Shown here one piece after another: positions 1-9,299 of a stretch of 64,000 nt of DNA (position 1 is the first letter of the stretch; each line of letters starts with the position of its first letter). A program made the position numbers and the translations under genes. Origin of the DNA: Dryomyza anilis (taxonomy: Eukaryota > Arthropoda > Insecta > Diptera > Dryomyzidae); the NCBI GenBank assembly GCA_951804985.1, contig OX638133.1, forward strand, positions 51,508,791 through 51,572,790, written 5' to 3'. Under the pieces are notes generated by a model. The model did not search any database, was not told the origin of the DNA, and worked only from the letters and a program-made list of their open reading frames with translations.

Positions 1-158
1 CAATTACAGGAAGGCAATTTACATAAGGAAGTCATTTACGCAAATACAACAATTACAACCAACAAGCTAGCACTGAGAATAAGGTAACATTTTTGCATTT
101 TATTTATTGTATTTTGCCAATTTCATTGCGACCCATCCGACTCAAATTAAATTGAAAT

Positions 159-1770
159 ACTTACTTAAATGGTTATTACAACCGTGGGTCGATTTTGTCT
201 GCTGAGATGAAGCCGCGCACGTCGCTTTTGTTTTGCGCGCGCTGACGCCAGTTAGAAATACCAAGATTTGCCAGGTTGTCCTCAACTTGGTCTTTCTAAC
301 GTAGATTTGGAAGTCCTATTCTACACTGTCCATCTTCGAGTCTTGATTCAAGCACCTTCTTCGCTGGAGTGTTTTCATCCATTCGTTCGACATGACCTAA
401 CCAGAGAAGTCGCTTGTCAATGTCGTCGAATAACTCATACAGCTAATGGTTCATCCTGATTTGATACTCATTAGCAAAGCAGATAGAGCCAAAGATTTTA
501 CGGAGAATCTTTCTCTCGAACGCTCCCCATGCATCTCAATTTCCTCACACTACGTCTTTCTGCCTCTCTTCTTAACACCTGAAAAGACGTCTCTCTTCCC
601 TTCCCTTCTCTTTGCATCGCTCCTTCGCAGCTCGAGGAGCTACTGACTGCAGTGTGGATTTGTACTCAGCGTCTTTCTCTGCAGTGGCCGCGCTACACTC
701 TTGGCCATACCACTGATTCCTTAGAGGGTGTTGGAATCGAAGCACCCTTCGGCAGCCGTACGCATAGAGCAGGAGATATGGTTCCACTGCGCGCTTATAT
801 TATCGAAAGGAGTTCTTTGTCTAAGCAGATGTGAGAATCGAGTGGAAAAGGCTTGCGTTGTCTGCTGTGATTGCAGCTTTCTGACGTCTAGCTTTCTCGG
901 CGTTTGGTTCTGTACGTTCTTCGCAGCGGTTAAGCGTGTGCGGACCTCGGCTTCTACAAGGTAATGATCCGATTATCCTCGTTCCTTTATCGGAAGTGTT
1001 GGCATGGAGGCTAAAGTTTCCGATTGTGGGACAATATATGCTTTCTCTGTTCATCTTTGCGTTCAACCGCCTAGCACGATTTTGTATCGTGGCGGGGGCT
1101 CATTTTGTCTCGTCATCTTTCTCGTTCGTCGGAGTGTGTGCACAAATTATGCTGATGTGAAAATATTTAGCCTTGATGCGAATTGTTGCCAGCCTTTTGA
1201 CAACGGGCGTGAACCTAGAGACGAGATGGCGGAGTCTCTTACCGACCACAAATCCACATCCAAATTCGTGTCTCTCCGCATGGCAGCTATAGTAGATATC
1301 ACAGGACGCTTGTTTCGAGCAGCCCTGCCCCGTCCATCGTATTTCCTGGATAGCGGTGATGTCAGGCTTATATTTTTCGAGGATATCTACCAGCTGGATA
1401 GAGGCACCTTCCCTATAAAGGGTGCGGAACATTCCACGTGCATATCCGTAAATCATGGTCCTTAAAACGTATGCGTGGGTTGTCATCGCGGTAATGATCG
1501 TTATCATATGTTTCTTTTTTGTTTTCATTGGGCGCATAGGTTTTTCCAGTGGTAGGACCCAAACTCAACGCACGTACCCTCACTCTGAGAGAGATGCTCG
1601 CCACTCACTTTAGCCGACTTCTACACCGGGTGGTGCTGAGCGTTCTTTCCATGGACTTCCGCGAGAAGGACTTCCACCTAAGTAGAAGCGTCACCATTGG
1701 ACAATTTGTCAACCCTGGTGACCAGTGAGTTGACTTCAGACGACACCGACAACTCAGACACGTTACCTTG
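159..1770 (-). mobile_element. RTE-clade non-LTR retrotransposon, copy A, internally deleted
   Basis: Minus-strand LINE copy about half the length of the copy at 34071-37334. From its 5' end near 1770 it keeps the untranslated leader, the endonuclease region and the linker. It then jumps near position 510-520 to the extreme 3' coding end (GHVERMDENTPAKKV-like residues) and a 3' end with the short TAAG-type repeat tail. The reverse transcriptase core is missing. The short imperfect direct repeat AATTGAAAT at 150-158 and 1771-1779 fits a target-site duplication, so both ends appear authentic and the loss is internal. RTE elements characteristically end in short tandem repeats rather than poly(A). 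Clade assignment rests on the endonuclease (LRICTWNV motif) and the tail. Confidence 0.8.
936..1603 (-). pseudogene. RTE endonuclease fragment (copy A)
   Basis: Apurinic-like (EEP/APE-type) endonuclease domain of the RTE element, which nicks target DNA to prime reverse transcription. Visible pieces are LRICTWNV at the N-terminus, the AIQEIRWTGQG motif carrying the catalytic glutamate, and further along IGNFSLHANTSD. The reading frame is broken several times: LRICTWNV and the AIQEIRW segment lie in different frames, and the GDFN segment clear in copy C is not readable here in one piece. It cannot encode a working enzyme. It is closest to copy C at 34320-35246, which keeps the whole domain in one frame. 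Confidence 0.75.
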
Positions 1771-1779
1771 AATTGAAAT

Positions 1780-2280
1780 ACATATTTAAATTCGTGTATT
1801 CTGAATCCGCCATAGCCAAAACATCGTTTGCCAGCCGAAAATTTCGTCACTTCTAGCCTTTATTAAAAGGAAATAGTTTTGGCAAGGATTGTCCCACCCG
1901 TTGAAACAATCAACATTTTTGGCTTTAATTTTAATAAATTTAATATTTACCAGACCCATAATAAAAAATGAAATAAAAATAAAATTAAAACAGTAGTTTC
2001 ATTTTTGTCAAATTGTTTTTATAAAGAATCGAATTTTTTTCCGACCTGACCCGACTTGAACAAAACGATCTTATTACACGAAACGATCTTTTTAAAATAA
2101 ATTTAATTTCGCCAAAAGTGTTAAATTAAATTTAACATAACCAATTGTTTTTCATTTATTTTACATTTTAATGTGTTAAAATCAGCTCAATCATGAACAA
2201 ATTTTCCACCGAAATATTTTCACTATTAATATGCATCTTTTATTTGGAACAAAGTAAAAATAATGTCCTAAACCTTAATG
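1780..2280. other. AT-rich stretch without recognisable gene
   Basis: Poly(A/T)-rich sequence flanking the RTE insertion. No conserved protein, RNA or repeat structure was recognised. Probably intronic or older transposon debris. Confidence 0.5.
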
Positions 2281-2415
2281 CGACCTACTGTTTATGCCAG
2301 TGGGTGAGATATTTTGATAGGTGGTGTTTTACCTCTCGGAGGTTTTCCATTGTCTGCGAGAGGTCTGGTATAGCAGATGTTACAGTCGCTGGTGTTCGAC
2401 CTTTCGATTCGTAGT
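2281..2415 (-). repeat. tRNA-derived SINE, antisense fragment 1
   Basis: Diverged antisense copy of the SINE seen intact at 56862-57169. Shared blocks in the same order are the GGGTGAGA...TTTTGATAGG stretch, the CTCTCGGAGGTTTTCCATT stretch, the GCGAGAGGTCTGGTATAG stretch, and the region around the tRNA B box (GTTCGACCTTTCGATTCGTAG). It lacks the SINE 3' part and most of the tRNA head. The family match is by eye. Confidence 0.6.
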
Positions 2416-2562
2416 TCAACAAATAAAAACATAAATTAGAAGAAGCGGTCATTCAATTTTGTTGCGAAGGAAGCTATAGATTTGAAGAACCCAAGCCGAG
2501 TTCTATCACCATTTTAGCCGTGCATGCATATTTGAACTCAAAGTGGCGGGACCTACAGTTTA

Positions 2563-3801
2563 AGGACTGCGTCGAATAAAATTGTCCGCTACAAAAATGA
2601 AAAAATCTAGAAATCTAGTAATCGAATTTTTATAGAATAAAATATTTTATTTTGCAAATTATTTTTAGATTTAAAACACTTGAAATTAATATTTTTTAAT
2701 AAAAAGTTTTAATTTTTCCGGAACCCCTTCCATTAATGTTGTAATGGTAGTGTCCGACACCCTCACAGCAAATCAAGACCACTTTCTTTTAAAGTCTTGA
2801 AGGTCTTTGGCCACTTTTTTTGTTGTCTTCATCTCCCTTTTTACTAAGGCCCAGTATCTCCCAATCGGCCTGAGTTCTGGACAGTTTGGTGGATTGGCTT
2901 CTCTATGCACCAAAATCACTGCATTTTGTTGGATCCACTCTAAGGCCGTTTTGCTGTAGTGACATGAAGCGGGGTCAGGCCAAAAAAATGTGGACACTTC
3001 CTTCACATATATTTCGCTATTAATTTTACCCGATGTCACGAATGAGCTGCTCCTTTTTCCACAACTGCATTGCCTGCCAAACAAGGAATTTCAATGGGAA
3101 TTTTGTCATTTTTTTTTATTTGAATTTTTCACCGAAATTTTCTCGAGAATCGGCTATATAAAATTCCTGCCCAGGTAGCTGAGAAAAATCCGCTAAAACA
3201 TAAGTTTCGTCGTCAATTATGCAGCAATCGAATTTTAAAAAAATATCTTGATTCAGCTTTTTAGCTCGTTGTTTTGCGGTTTTATTCTTGACGGCATTTC
3301 TATACGGAACTTTTTGGACCTTGTACGTCTTCAGCCCAGCTTCTTTCTTAGTCCTGCGCACGAAAGATTCTGAGCAATCCGCATTTCTCGCCAATTTCCT
3401 TCCGGATATGCTTGGATCTTTCTTTAAAATATTCACAACCTTCTTCGACTTTTCACGATCATGTGGTCCTTTTTTTTACCAGAACCTTTCTTCCGATCAA
3501 TACTCAGGTCTTCCTTAAAGCGGTTGATAACGCGATAAATGGTCTTAGGGTTAGCCACTACCTCCTTGGCAATTTTTTAAAAGACCAACTAGGTTGTTTT
3601 TGAAAAATTTTAATTATATTTTCTCGCACTTCCACTTCGTTTGCCATTTTCATTAAATAAATTTTGTATTAACTATAACTGACACACATTATTTTCTGCC
3701 ATTTAATTCAGAGCTACTATGATTAAATTTTTTTAATTTGAATCTTGCAATAGCACATTATGGGAAGATATGTAACGGACAATTTTATTCGACGCAGTCC
3801 T
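2563..3801 (-). mobile_element. Tc1/mariner-superfamily DNA transposon, 1239 bp
   Basis: The terminal inverted repeats are about 31 bp. The outer 26 bases are perfect and begin AGGACTGCGTCGAATAAAAT; one mismatch follows, then four more paired bases (2563-2593 against 3771-3801). The element is flanked by TA on both sides (2561-2562 and 3802-3803), the invariant Tc1/mariner target duplication. It encodes a broken transposase on the minus strand and sits inside an antisense SINE. The near-perfect TIRs contrast with the decayed transposase, so the ends could still serve as substrate for a related transposase. Confidence 0.92.
2773..3653 (-). pseudogene. Tc1/mariner transposase, frameshifted
   Basis: Broken cut-and-paste transposase. 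It starts at an ATG near 3653 or 3647 (MANEVEVRENIIKIF), followed by a helix-turn-helix region. The second DNA-binding block reads ISGRKLARNADCSESFVRR. The catalytic block keeps IIDDETYV (first Asp), then FWPDPASCHYSK (second Asp), then NPPNCPELRPIGRYWALVKR, the usual position of the third acidic residue after the PPNCPELRPI motif. At least three frame changes separate these blocks: after the first helix region, before KNILKKDPS-like residues, and between the first and second Asp. The family is certain; the exact DDxD/E subclass cannot be settled by eye. Confidence 0.88.
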
Positions 3802-3955
3802 TAATACCATATCCGATTGGCAGGGTGAGAGATTTTCATAGCCAATATTTTACTCTTGTTGGTTTTCTATAAAAAAGATGTTACTGTCGCTGGGATTGAA
3901 TCGGGGACCATTCGGCTCGTAGTCCAAAGCTCTATTCAGTCGAGCGACCTATTCA

Positions 3956-4439
3956 AATGTATTCTTATCAGTAATTATTTCTGTAATCGTAGGATTGACT
4001 TCACTAAAAGATGTGAAATGCAAGAGTCTGCTACGGATCAGCAAACATCAATAGAGGTGCAATTGGAAGCCGCAAATTCCTTCGGACAATTCAATTTCAA
4101 TTATTTTTATCAGATTTTAATATTATATTAATATTTATTTTCTGAAAAAGTATTGCGACCCGTTATTAATTAAAAAAAATTAAGCCATTCTGACCCAACA
4201 TTTATTATTTAAACCCAACCCCAATAATAAAAAAGATGCCGGCTCTGACAGCATTTGTTCAATTCGGAAACGACACTATTGAATTTGAGCAACTAATTGC
4301 TAAGATTTACCCAAGATTTAGTACCTCAAGCCGTAGAGTTTCATCGGAAGCAGCTCCCGATGTGGATCGAAATAAGCTGAAGGATAAATATAATAAAGAA
4401 TACAACGCGTATTTCTGTATTTCTTCTCTTTCACAGCGA
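3956..4439. other. Spacer with no recognised feature
   Basis: AT-rich spacer between the split SINE and the BEL/Pao relic. A short open stretch at 4236-4460 on the plus strand shows no recognisable family motif and was not called a gene. Confidence 0.45.
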
Positions 4440-5387
4440 TTAGCTCATCTCGAGCTTTAATAACACTATCAATTTCCTGCCTTCCAGAACATCATCTACG
4501 TACATGCAGTTTCGTAGAATATACGAAGCCTGTGGGTGGGTCTCATATACGTCTTGCGCTAATTGCTGTAGGGTTCGAATAGCAAGGTAAGGGGCACTGG
4601 TGATACCAAACGTAACTGTTTGCAACTCATAATCCTGAATGGGCTCATCTAAGGATTTCCTAAACAAAATTATTTGATAGGGTGAGTGTGCAGGGTCCAC
4701 GAAATTTGACATTTTTTAATGACTGCATTAAAGACAAATTTGAAAAGTCGCCATTTAATAATTTACAAAACTAAATCTTTTTGCAACACGGGTCCAGTAT
4801 GCCACACATCATTTAGGCTCTTGCCGTTGGCAGTATGGCTAGATGTATTAAATACAACACGCACCTTTGTTGTGACACGGTCGGGTTTTATGACTGCATG
4901 ATGTTGAAAATAATAGTGGGTGGGTGTGTAAGATTTAGCTGGCGAATGAGTGTCTTTTCTCATATGACAAAGTTGCAAATATTCGCAAATTGCTGCTTTA
5001 ACAGCGGGTCTTTTGAGTAAGGACTTTTCATTTCTCAAATATTCTGATATTGCAATATGTCTTGGTAGTTCATTGCAATTTGGGTCTTTAAATGGCAGGG
5101 TGAGACTACAAACGGTCTGAGTGTTCTCGGTGTAATGTCTGTAAGAAATTGTTTTCGCAATTCATATCTGCATTTGAAAGGGTCGTGGCCTTTGGTACTT
5201 CTTCAATTTCCCAGAAACGAGCCGATAAAGTATCGAGGTTCACGTTAATAAAACATGTAACAATATTGTTGGGTCTTGACTCCGGAATTGGCCCAGAAAG
5301 TATCCCGCCGAATTTAGTTTCTTGCGTTAACAAAGATTCTACAATGTTGTGCTGAACACCATTAAGTATAATTTGTGAGTATAGCAC
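4440..5387 (-). pseudogene. BEL/Pao LTR-retrotransposon pol fragment
   Basis: Minus-strand relic of a BEL/Pao polyprotein in three frames. First (5106-5387) comes the protease-to-RT linker (TKFGGILSGPIPES, then ARFWEIEEVPKA). Next (4763-5038) comes the RT fingers region (HHAVIKPDRVTTKVRVVFN, then GKSLNDVWHTGPVLQ). Last (4440-4712) comes the RT palm with FGITSAPYLAIRTL and the catalytic box CMYVDDVLEG. The palm segment with the first catalytic Asp, expected between the second and third blocks, is missing, so there is an internal deletion as well as frameshifts. No LTRs were found beside it. Confidence 0.85.
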
Positions 5388-6180
5388 ATCCTATGATCAT
5401 ATCCACGGTCCTGTTTCATAAAACTGGCTATCAGCCAATTATTACTTCCAAATAAAATTTGTATTTATAATGAATAATTTTAATATTTATGGAAAATTTA
5501 TATTTTCCAGTACTGTTGTATATCAGACATAGTTTTTCTTTTAGTTTGAAAAATCTGCACATCGCCAGTAAGCCAAAATGCTTACTCTTATGCATGCATT
5601 CATATTTTTTTCATACACTTATTTGATGCACTTATTCTTATACACATATGATGACAAAAAGAAATGTATTGGTTGTCATTTAAGTCTCATCAGGTAGCAC
5701 CTGCAATGCAGGTCCTGCATGCGGCGTACAGGGAACTAAAGCACATAGAAGTTTTTCTCACGATCACCCCAATACGAATTGATTATTTCACAATATGATG
5801 ACACTCCGATCTGGTTATTGTAAATATTGGTGCGACCGAGGTAATGAGTAGAGGTTAGGAATAGATTTTAAGTAGGATTATGATTTTAACTGCTTTAGAG
5901 TAAAAATGGAACTTCAACGTTGGGCATTCTTTGGTAGGACATCATGGGTATTTATAAATGGAACGTTGCCAAAGCAACCGTCATTTTAATTACAACAGTA
6001 CTAAAAGTGAAACGTCCAGGTCTTAATGGATTAGCATTTTTAACTTAATTTTTTTGTTTCTGTTTAATTTTTTTGTTTTTTTTTTTTTCGAAAAATAAAA
6101 GTTTACACCAAACATGATATATTATTTATCGCACTTTAATGATTTTTATCACTAATTGTCTATATTTTATATCAAAAATA
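5388..6180. other. AT-rich stretch without recognisable gene
   Basis: No coding, RNA or clear repeat signal was recognised between the BEL/Pao relic and the hairpin MITE. Confidence 0.45.
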
Positions 6181-6570
6181 ACACTGCCCAACAAAATTAA
6201 AATTTATGCGTGGTGCAGTAGAAGTTGCAGCAAATATTGGATACATTTGAAGCGCTAATTCCGAATATGACATCAGTTTTGTCAAATTGGCTCTTGTCTT
6301 TGGGATAGAGCCAATTTTTACATTTTCCATTATCTTTTCGACATTAGACGCAGAAAATCTTTCGCTATAATAAAAAACATTCCTTATGGGTTAAACAAAG
6401 TGGGAATTTTAAAAATGAAATAATAAAATAAAGGTTTATTAAAAAATTTGCTCTGTCCCAAAAACTGGAGCCAATTTGACAAAACCAATGTCATTTTCAG
6501 AATAAGCGTCAAAAACAAATTCAATATTTAATGCAATTTATACTGCACCAAAATTATTGTAGGGCAGTAT
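6181..6570. mobile_element. Hairpin MITE, about 390 bp
   Basis: Almost the whole interval folds on itself. The left arm (ACTGCCCAACAAAATT, then TGGTGCAGTA, then GACATCAGTTTTGTCAAATTGGCTC) pairs with the right arm (GAGCCAATTTGACAAAACC, then TGACATTGG region, then TACTGCACCA, then GTAGGGCAGT), with imperfect stretches between. No ORF is present. With ends drawn at CACTGCCC, a TAA is found at both outer edges, which would fit a PIF/Harbinger-type duplication; that superfamily call is only a suggestion. Confidence 0.6.
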
Positions 6571-6894
6571 AATTAACAAGAAACTGTAAGGCTAAAGATT
6601 CAGATAACGAAGGTGGTGGAGCACTTACGTTATGTGGTTTTTAATAATGATGCATACAAAATTTACATTTAGTTTATTTCATATTTAGAAAAGAAATGAA
6701 ATACACAAATGAATTAAACAAAAAAAATAACAATGAGAATAATTCAAAAATATGTTATGTCTTAGTTTAATATTACTCATTCACACAGTAAATAAATGCT
6801 TTGATTGTTTATCTTACTTTCAGAAATAGCTGCACTTTTAATACTTTTTAAAACATTTTTCTAATCCTGAAAATCACGGGATTCATTCGGGACT

Positions 6895-7285
6895 GATTTT
6901 AGGCTCAATCCCGGGATCCCGAAATCCCGGATTTCACACGCGTATTTTCGAGTAGCCCGGGTACCCGGACGCTCGAAAGCCCGGGTAATACCCGGGTAGT
7001 TCAAATACCCGTGAAACCCGGGTATTAAATGTTCGCACTACCCGGGTAGTTCGCAAAACCTGGGAAGTTTGTTCCTTGTTCGAACTATTCGAGTAGCTCG
7101 TTCGTTCGTTTGTTCGATTGATGTTTGTTCATTTGATCGCTTGTTAATTATACCCTACACCTATGAGGTACAGGGTATATTAACTTTGTGCATATATTGT
7201 AACGCCCCTTAGGAGGCGTGTCCGGTATGGAAAAGTATATATATTCTTGATCAGCATCACTACCCGAGTCCGTTTAGCCATGTCC

Positions 7286-7333
<48 letters not shown>

Positions 7334-8432
7334 TGCTGTCTTGCTGTCTTGCTGTCTTGCTGTCCGAATACAGAATAACTTGAGAAATACTGATCAGAAT
7401 GCGATGAAATTTCGTCTCAATATATTTTAGCCAAAAGTAGGAACTGAGTTTGAAAATGAGCTAAATCGGTCAACGGACACGCCCACCTCCCATACAAGTC
7501 ACTTTTTTATAACTCTTTCGGAACTAATAACTCGAAAAGTATTCAAGGTATAGTTATTAAATTTAAAACGTATTGTTAAAATTCACCTATAAATATGTGG
7601 TCCAAAAATGGGCGTGATCCGCCCACTTTTTTTTTTCATTATTTCCCGGGTTTTCATAGTGGAAAATTGATCCGTAAATTATTAAAATCAAATCTATGAA
7701 ATATTAGCCTTTCAAAATTTTAAATATAGGCTTGGTCCGCCCAATTACATTTTTCAAATTTTTTTTTTAGTTTTTTATTCTTTATATAATTTTTTTAATT
7801 TATGGGGATATAAGACGTAAATTTCTGATATATGAATAATATTCTGAGGGTTTATATCCCCACCAAAGGTGTAGGGTATTCCATAGTCGGGCCCGACCGA
7901 CTATAAAAATCCGCCCCATGTGACCGAACTTACCCATGTGACCTAACTTTCCCAACTCGTTTTTTTTTGAAAATGGGGGTTTTGACCCCTTTGGAGAGAC
8001 CTGGACCACTCGAAAGGGTACCATTAGGCGTCAAATGATGTCAGCTATCGACAAATTGACAAAAAATTGACCACCGAGAGTGGTACCATTCGATTTCCCA
8101 CGATGTCTGCTACCGATTTCTGCAATAAAAATTTGTTCGGTCTTTTTATCACTTTCCGCCCACTTTTGCCCACCCACTATTGTCCACCCTCATTTTTCCA
8201 CTAACATTTTTCCAAACACTTGCGACCAACTCCCACATCAAGCAAACGAACGGACAGGCAAATTAGTAAGTGATCAAATGAACAAACGTCAACCGAACAA
8301 ACGAACGAGCTACCCGGGTAGTTCAAACAAACGAGCTACTCGAACAGTTCGAACAATGTACGAACCAGGGTATTATGAACAGTTAATACCCGGGTTTTAC
8401 GAGTATTTGAACTACCCGGGTAATCGTAATTT
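6895..8432. repeat. CCCGGGTA-rich inverted repeat pair enclosing a mini-me element
   Basis: Two GC-richer arms (about 6895-7149 and 8215-8432) are inverted relative to each other. Each contains several ACCCGGGT palindromes, the ATTCGAGTAGCTCGTTCGTTCG stretch and the TTTGTTCATTTGATC stretch. Between them lie the mini-me element (7150-7910) and a unique segment. The arrangement suggests a non-autonomous DNA transposon with complex inverted arms that a mini-me later entered. No transposase and no target duplication were identified. Confidence 0.5.
7150..7910 (+). mobile_element. mini-me / Helitron-like non-autonomous element with GTCY microsatellite
   Basis: It starts at ATACCCTACACC and ends at GGTGTAGGGTATTCC followed by a TAGTCGG...CCGACTA hairpin. 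Inside are the two proto-microsatellites known for dipteran mini-me elements: a short TA run after GGAAAAGTATATATATTC, and a long GTCT/GTCC run at about 7279-7330 continuing into TTGCTGTC repeats. Two relatives lie in the window at 30971-31282 and 62181-62820. It is non-coding. The link to Helitron/DINE-type elements is from family knowledge. Confidence 0.7.
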
Positions 8433-9176
8433 CATATTTTTTTAATTTTAATATTTACGGGGATTGCTTTTCGAAAATTTCTAAGTATTATTTTGCTCAG
8501 AGAAAATCAATGTATTCATTTTTAAATCGATTTTATTTGGATTTTCTTTATTATTTAAATAATTAGCATTATTTAAATAAACAAAATCCGAACATCAGTA
8601 ATGTTCGCGGTATTCCATTCAGATAGAGCAAAAATGACACACATTTAAAATTAAACAGAAATTTTGTTAAAATAAAAACTAGAACACTTTAATTTTCATT
8701 TAAATAAAAAATTCATAAAAAAAATTATAATTCCAAAAAATTTTGGTTTCTGGCGATGCCCATGGTAGCTAGTTTAATTAGAATGAGTTAGCATGGCTTG
8801 GCGTCATTTTCACTACTGACTAATATTCGCAAGTTTCAACAAGATGTGCTTAAAATTCAACAAAGTTTGTGTAAGAATAAACAAATGATGTGTAATATCA
8901 CACAAAAAGGTTTAAAACTGCAAAAAAAATGTATATGTATACGTAAATAGTTGTAACATTAAACAATAATTGTCTAAATCGTTTTTTTACACACAGATAT
9001 ACACATATATGCACAAAATTCGCAAATTAACTCTAAAAAATACACACTTTTACGTAGTAATTAAAATTAAAATCATTTTTTAGGCTGCTGCAAATATTCC
9101 ATAGGTATTAATGCTTTTGCAGCAAAACTATTAATATTTTCTAAATATTACAAAAAGGGTCAAATATATGACCTGA
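8433..9176. other. AT-rich stretch without recognisable gene
   Basis: Low-complexity AT-rich sequence. No gene or ordered repeat was recognised. It directly abuts the Foldback-like element's target duplication. Confidence 0.45.
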
Positions 9177-9185
9177 ATAATTTGC
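9177..9185 (+). repeat. Target-site duplication, left, Foldback-like element
   Basis: ATAATTTGC, repeated exactly at 17481-17489 at the other end of the inverted-repeat structure. Nine bases is the length produced by Drosophila Foldback elements. Confidence 0.8.
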
Positions 9186-9299
9186 AAGTCCGTGAAGTTA
9201 AATTCGTCGCGAACTTAGCGGATACACAAACCATATAAATTTAACAGTGCTCTGTTAAGATACTGTTAACCATGGTGATGGTGCTCTTTAGGTCAAAAT

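Larger units (their letters stand above)
2486..3955 (-). repeat. tRNA-derived SINE, antisense copy 2, split by a mariner element
   Basis: Two halves of a single antisense SINE lie on either side of the Tc1/mariner element. The left half (2486-2562) matches the SINE 3' body (GCCGAGTTCTATCACCATTTT, then TTGAACTCAAAGTGG). The right half (about 3804-3955) carries on without a gap in the family order (GGGTGAGAGATTTTCATAG, then the B-box region GATTGAATCGGGGACC, then the A-box region). The join falls at a TA, the mariner target. Part of the SINE centre is deleted in the right half. Fragment 1 at 2281-2415 is a separate copy close by. Confidence 0.72.

Noticed and set aside
4236..4460. 74-codon plus-strand open stretch as a gene
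   Set aside because: No recognised motif, no conserved neighbour, and it abuts a BEL/Pao relic; chance cannot be excluded.
7150..7910. Autonomous Helitron with a Rep/helicase gene
   Set aside because: No coding frame of any length is present; the element is short and non-coding.
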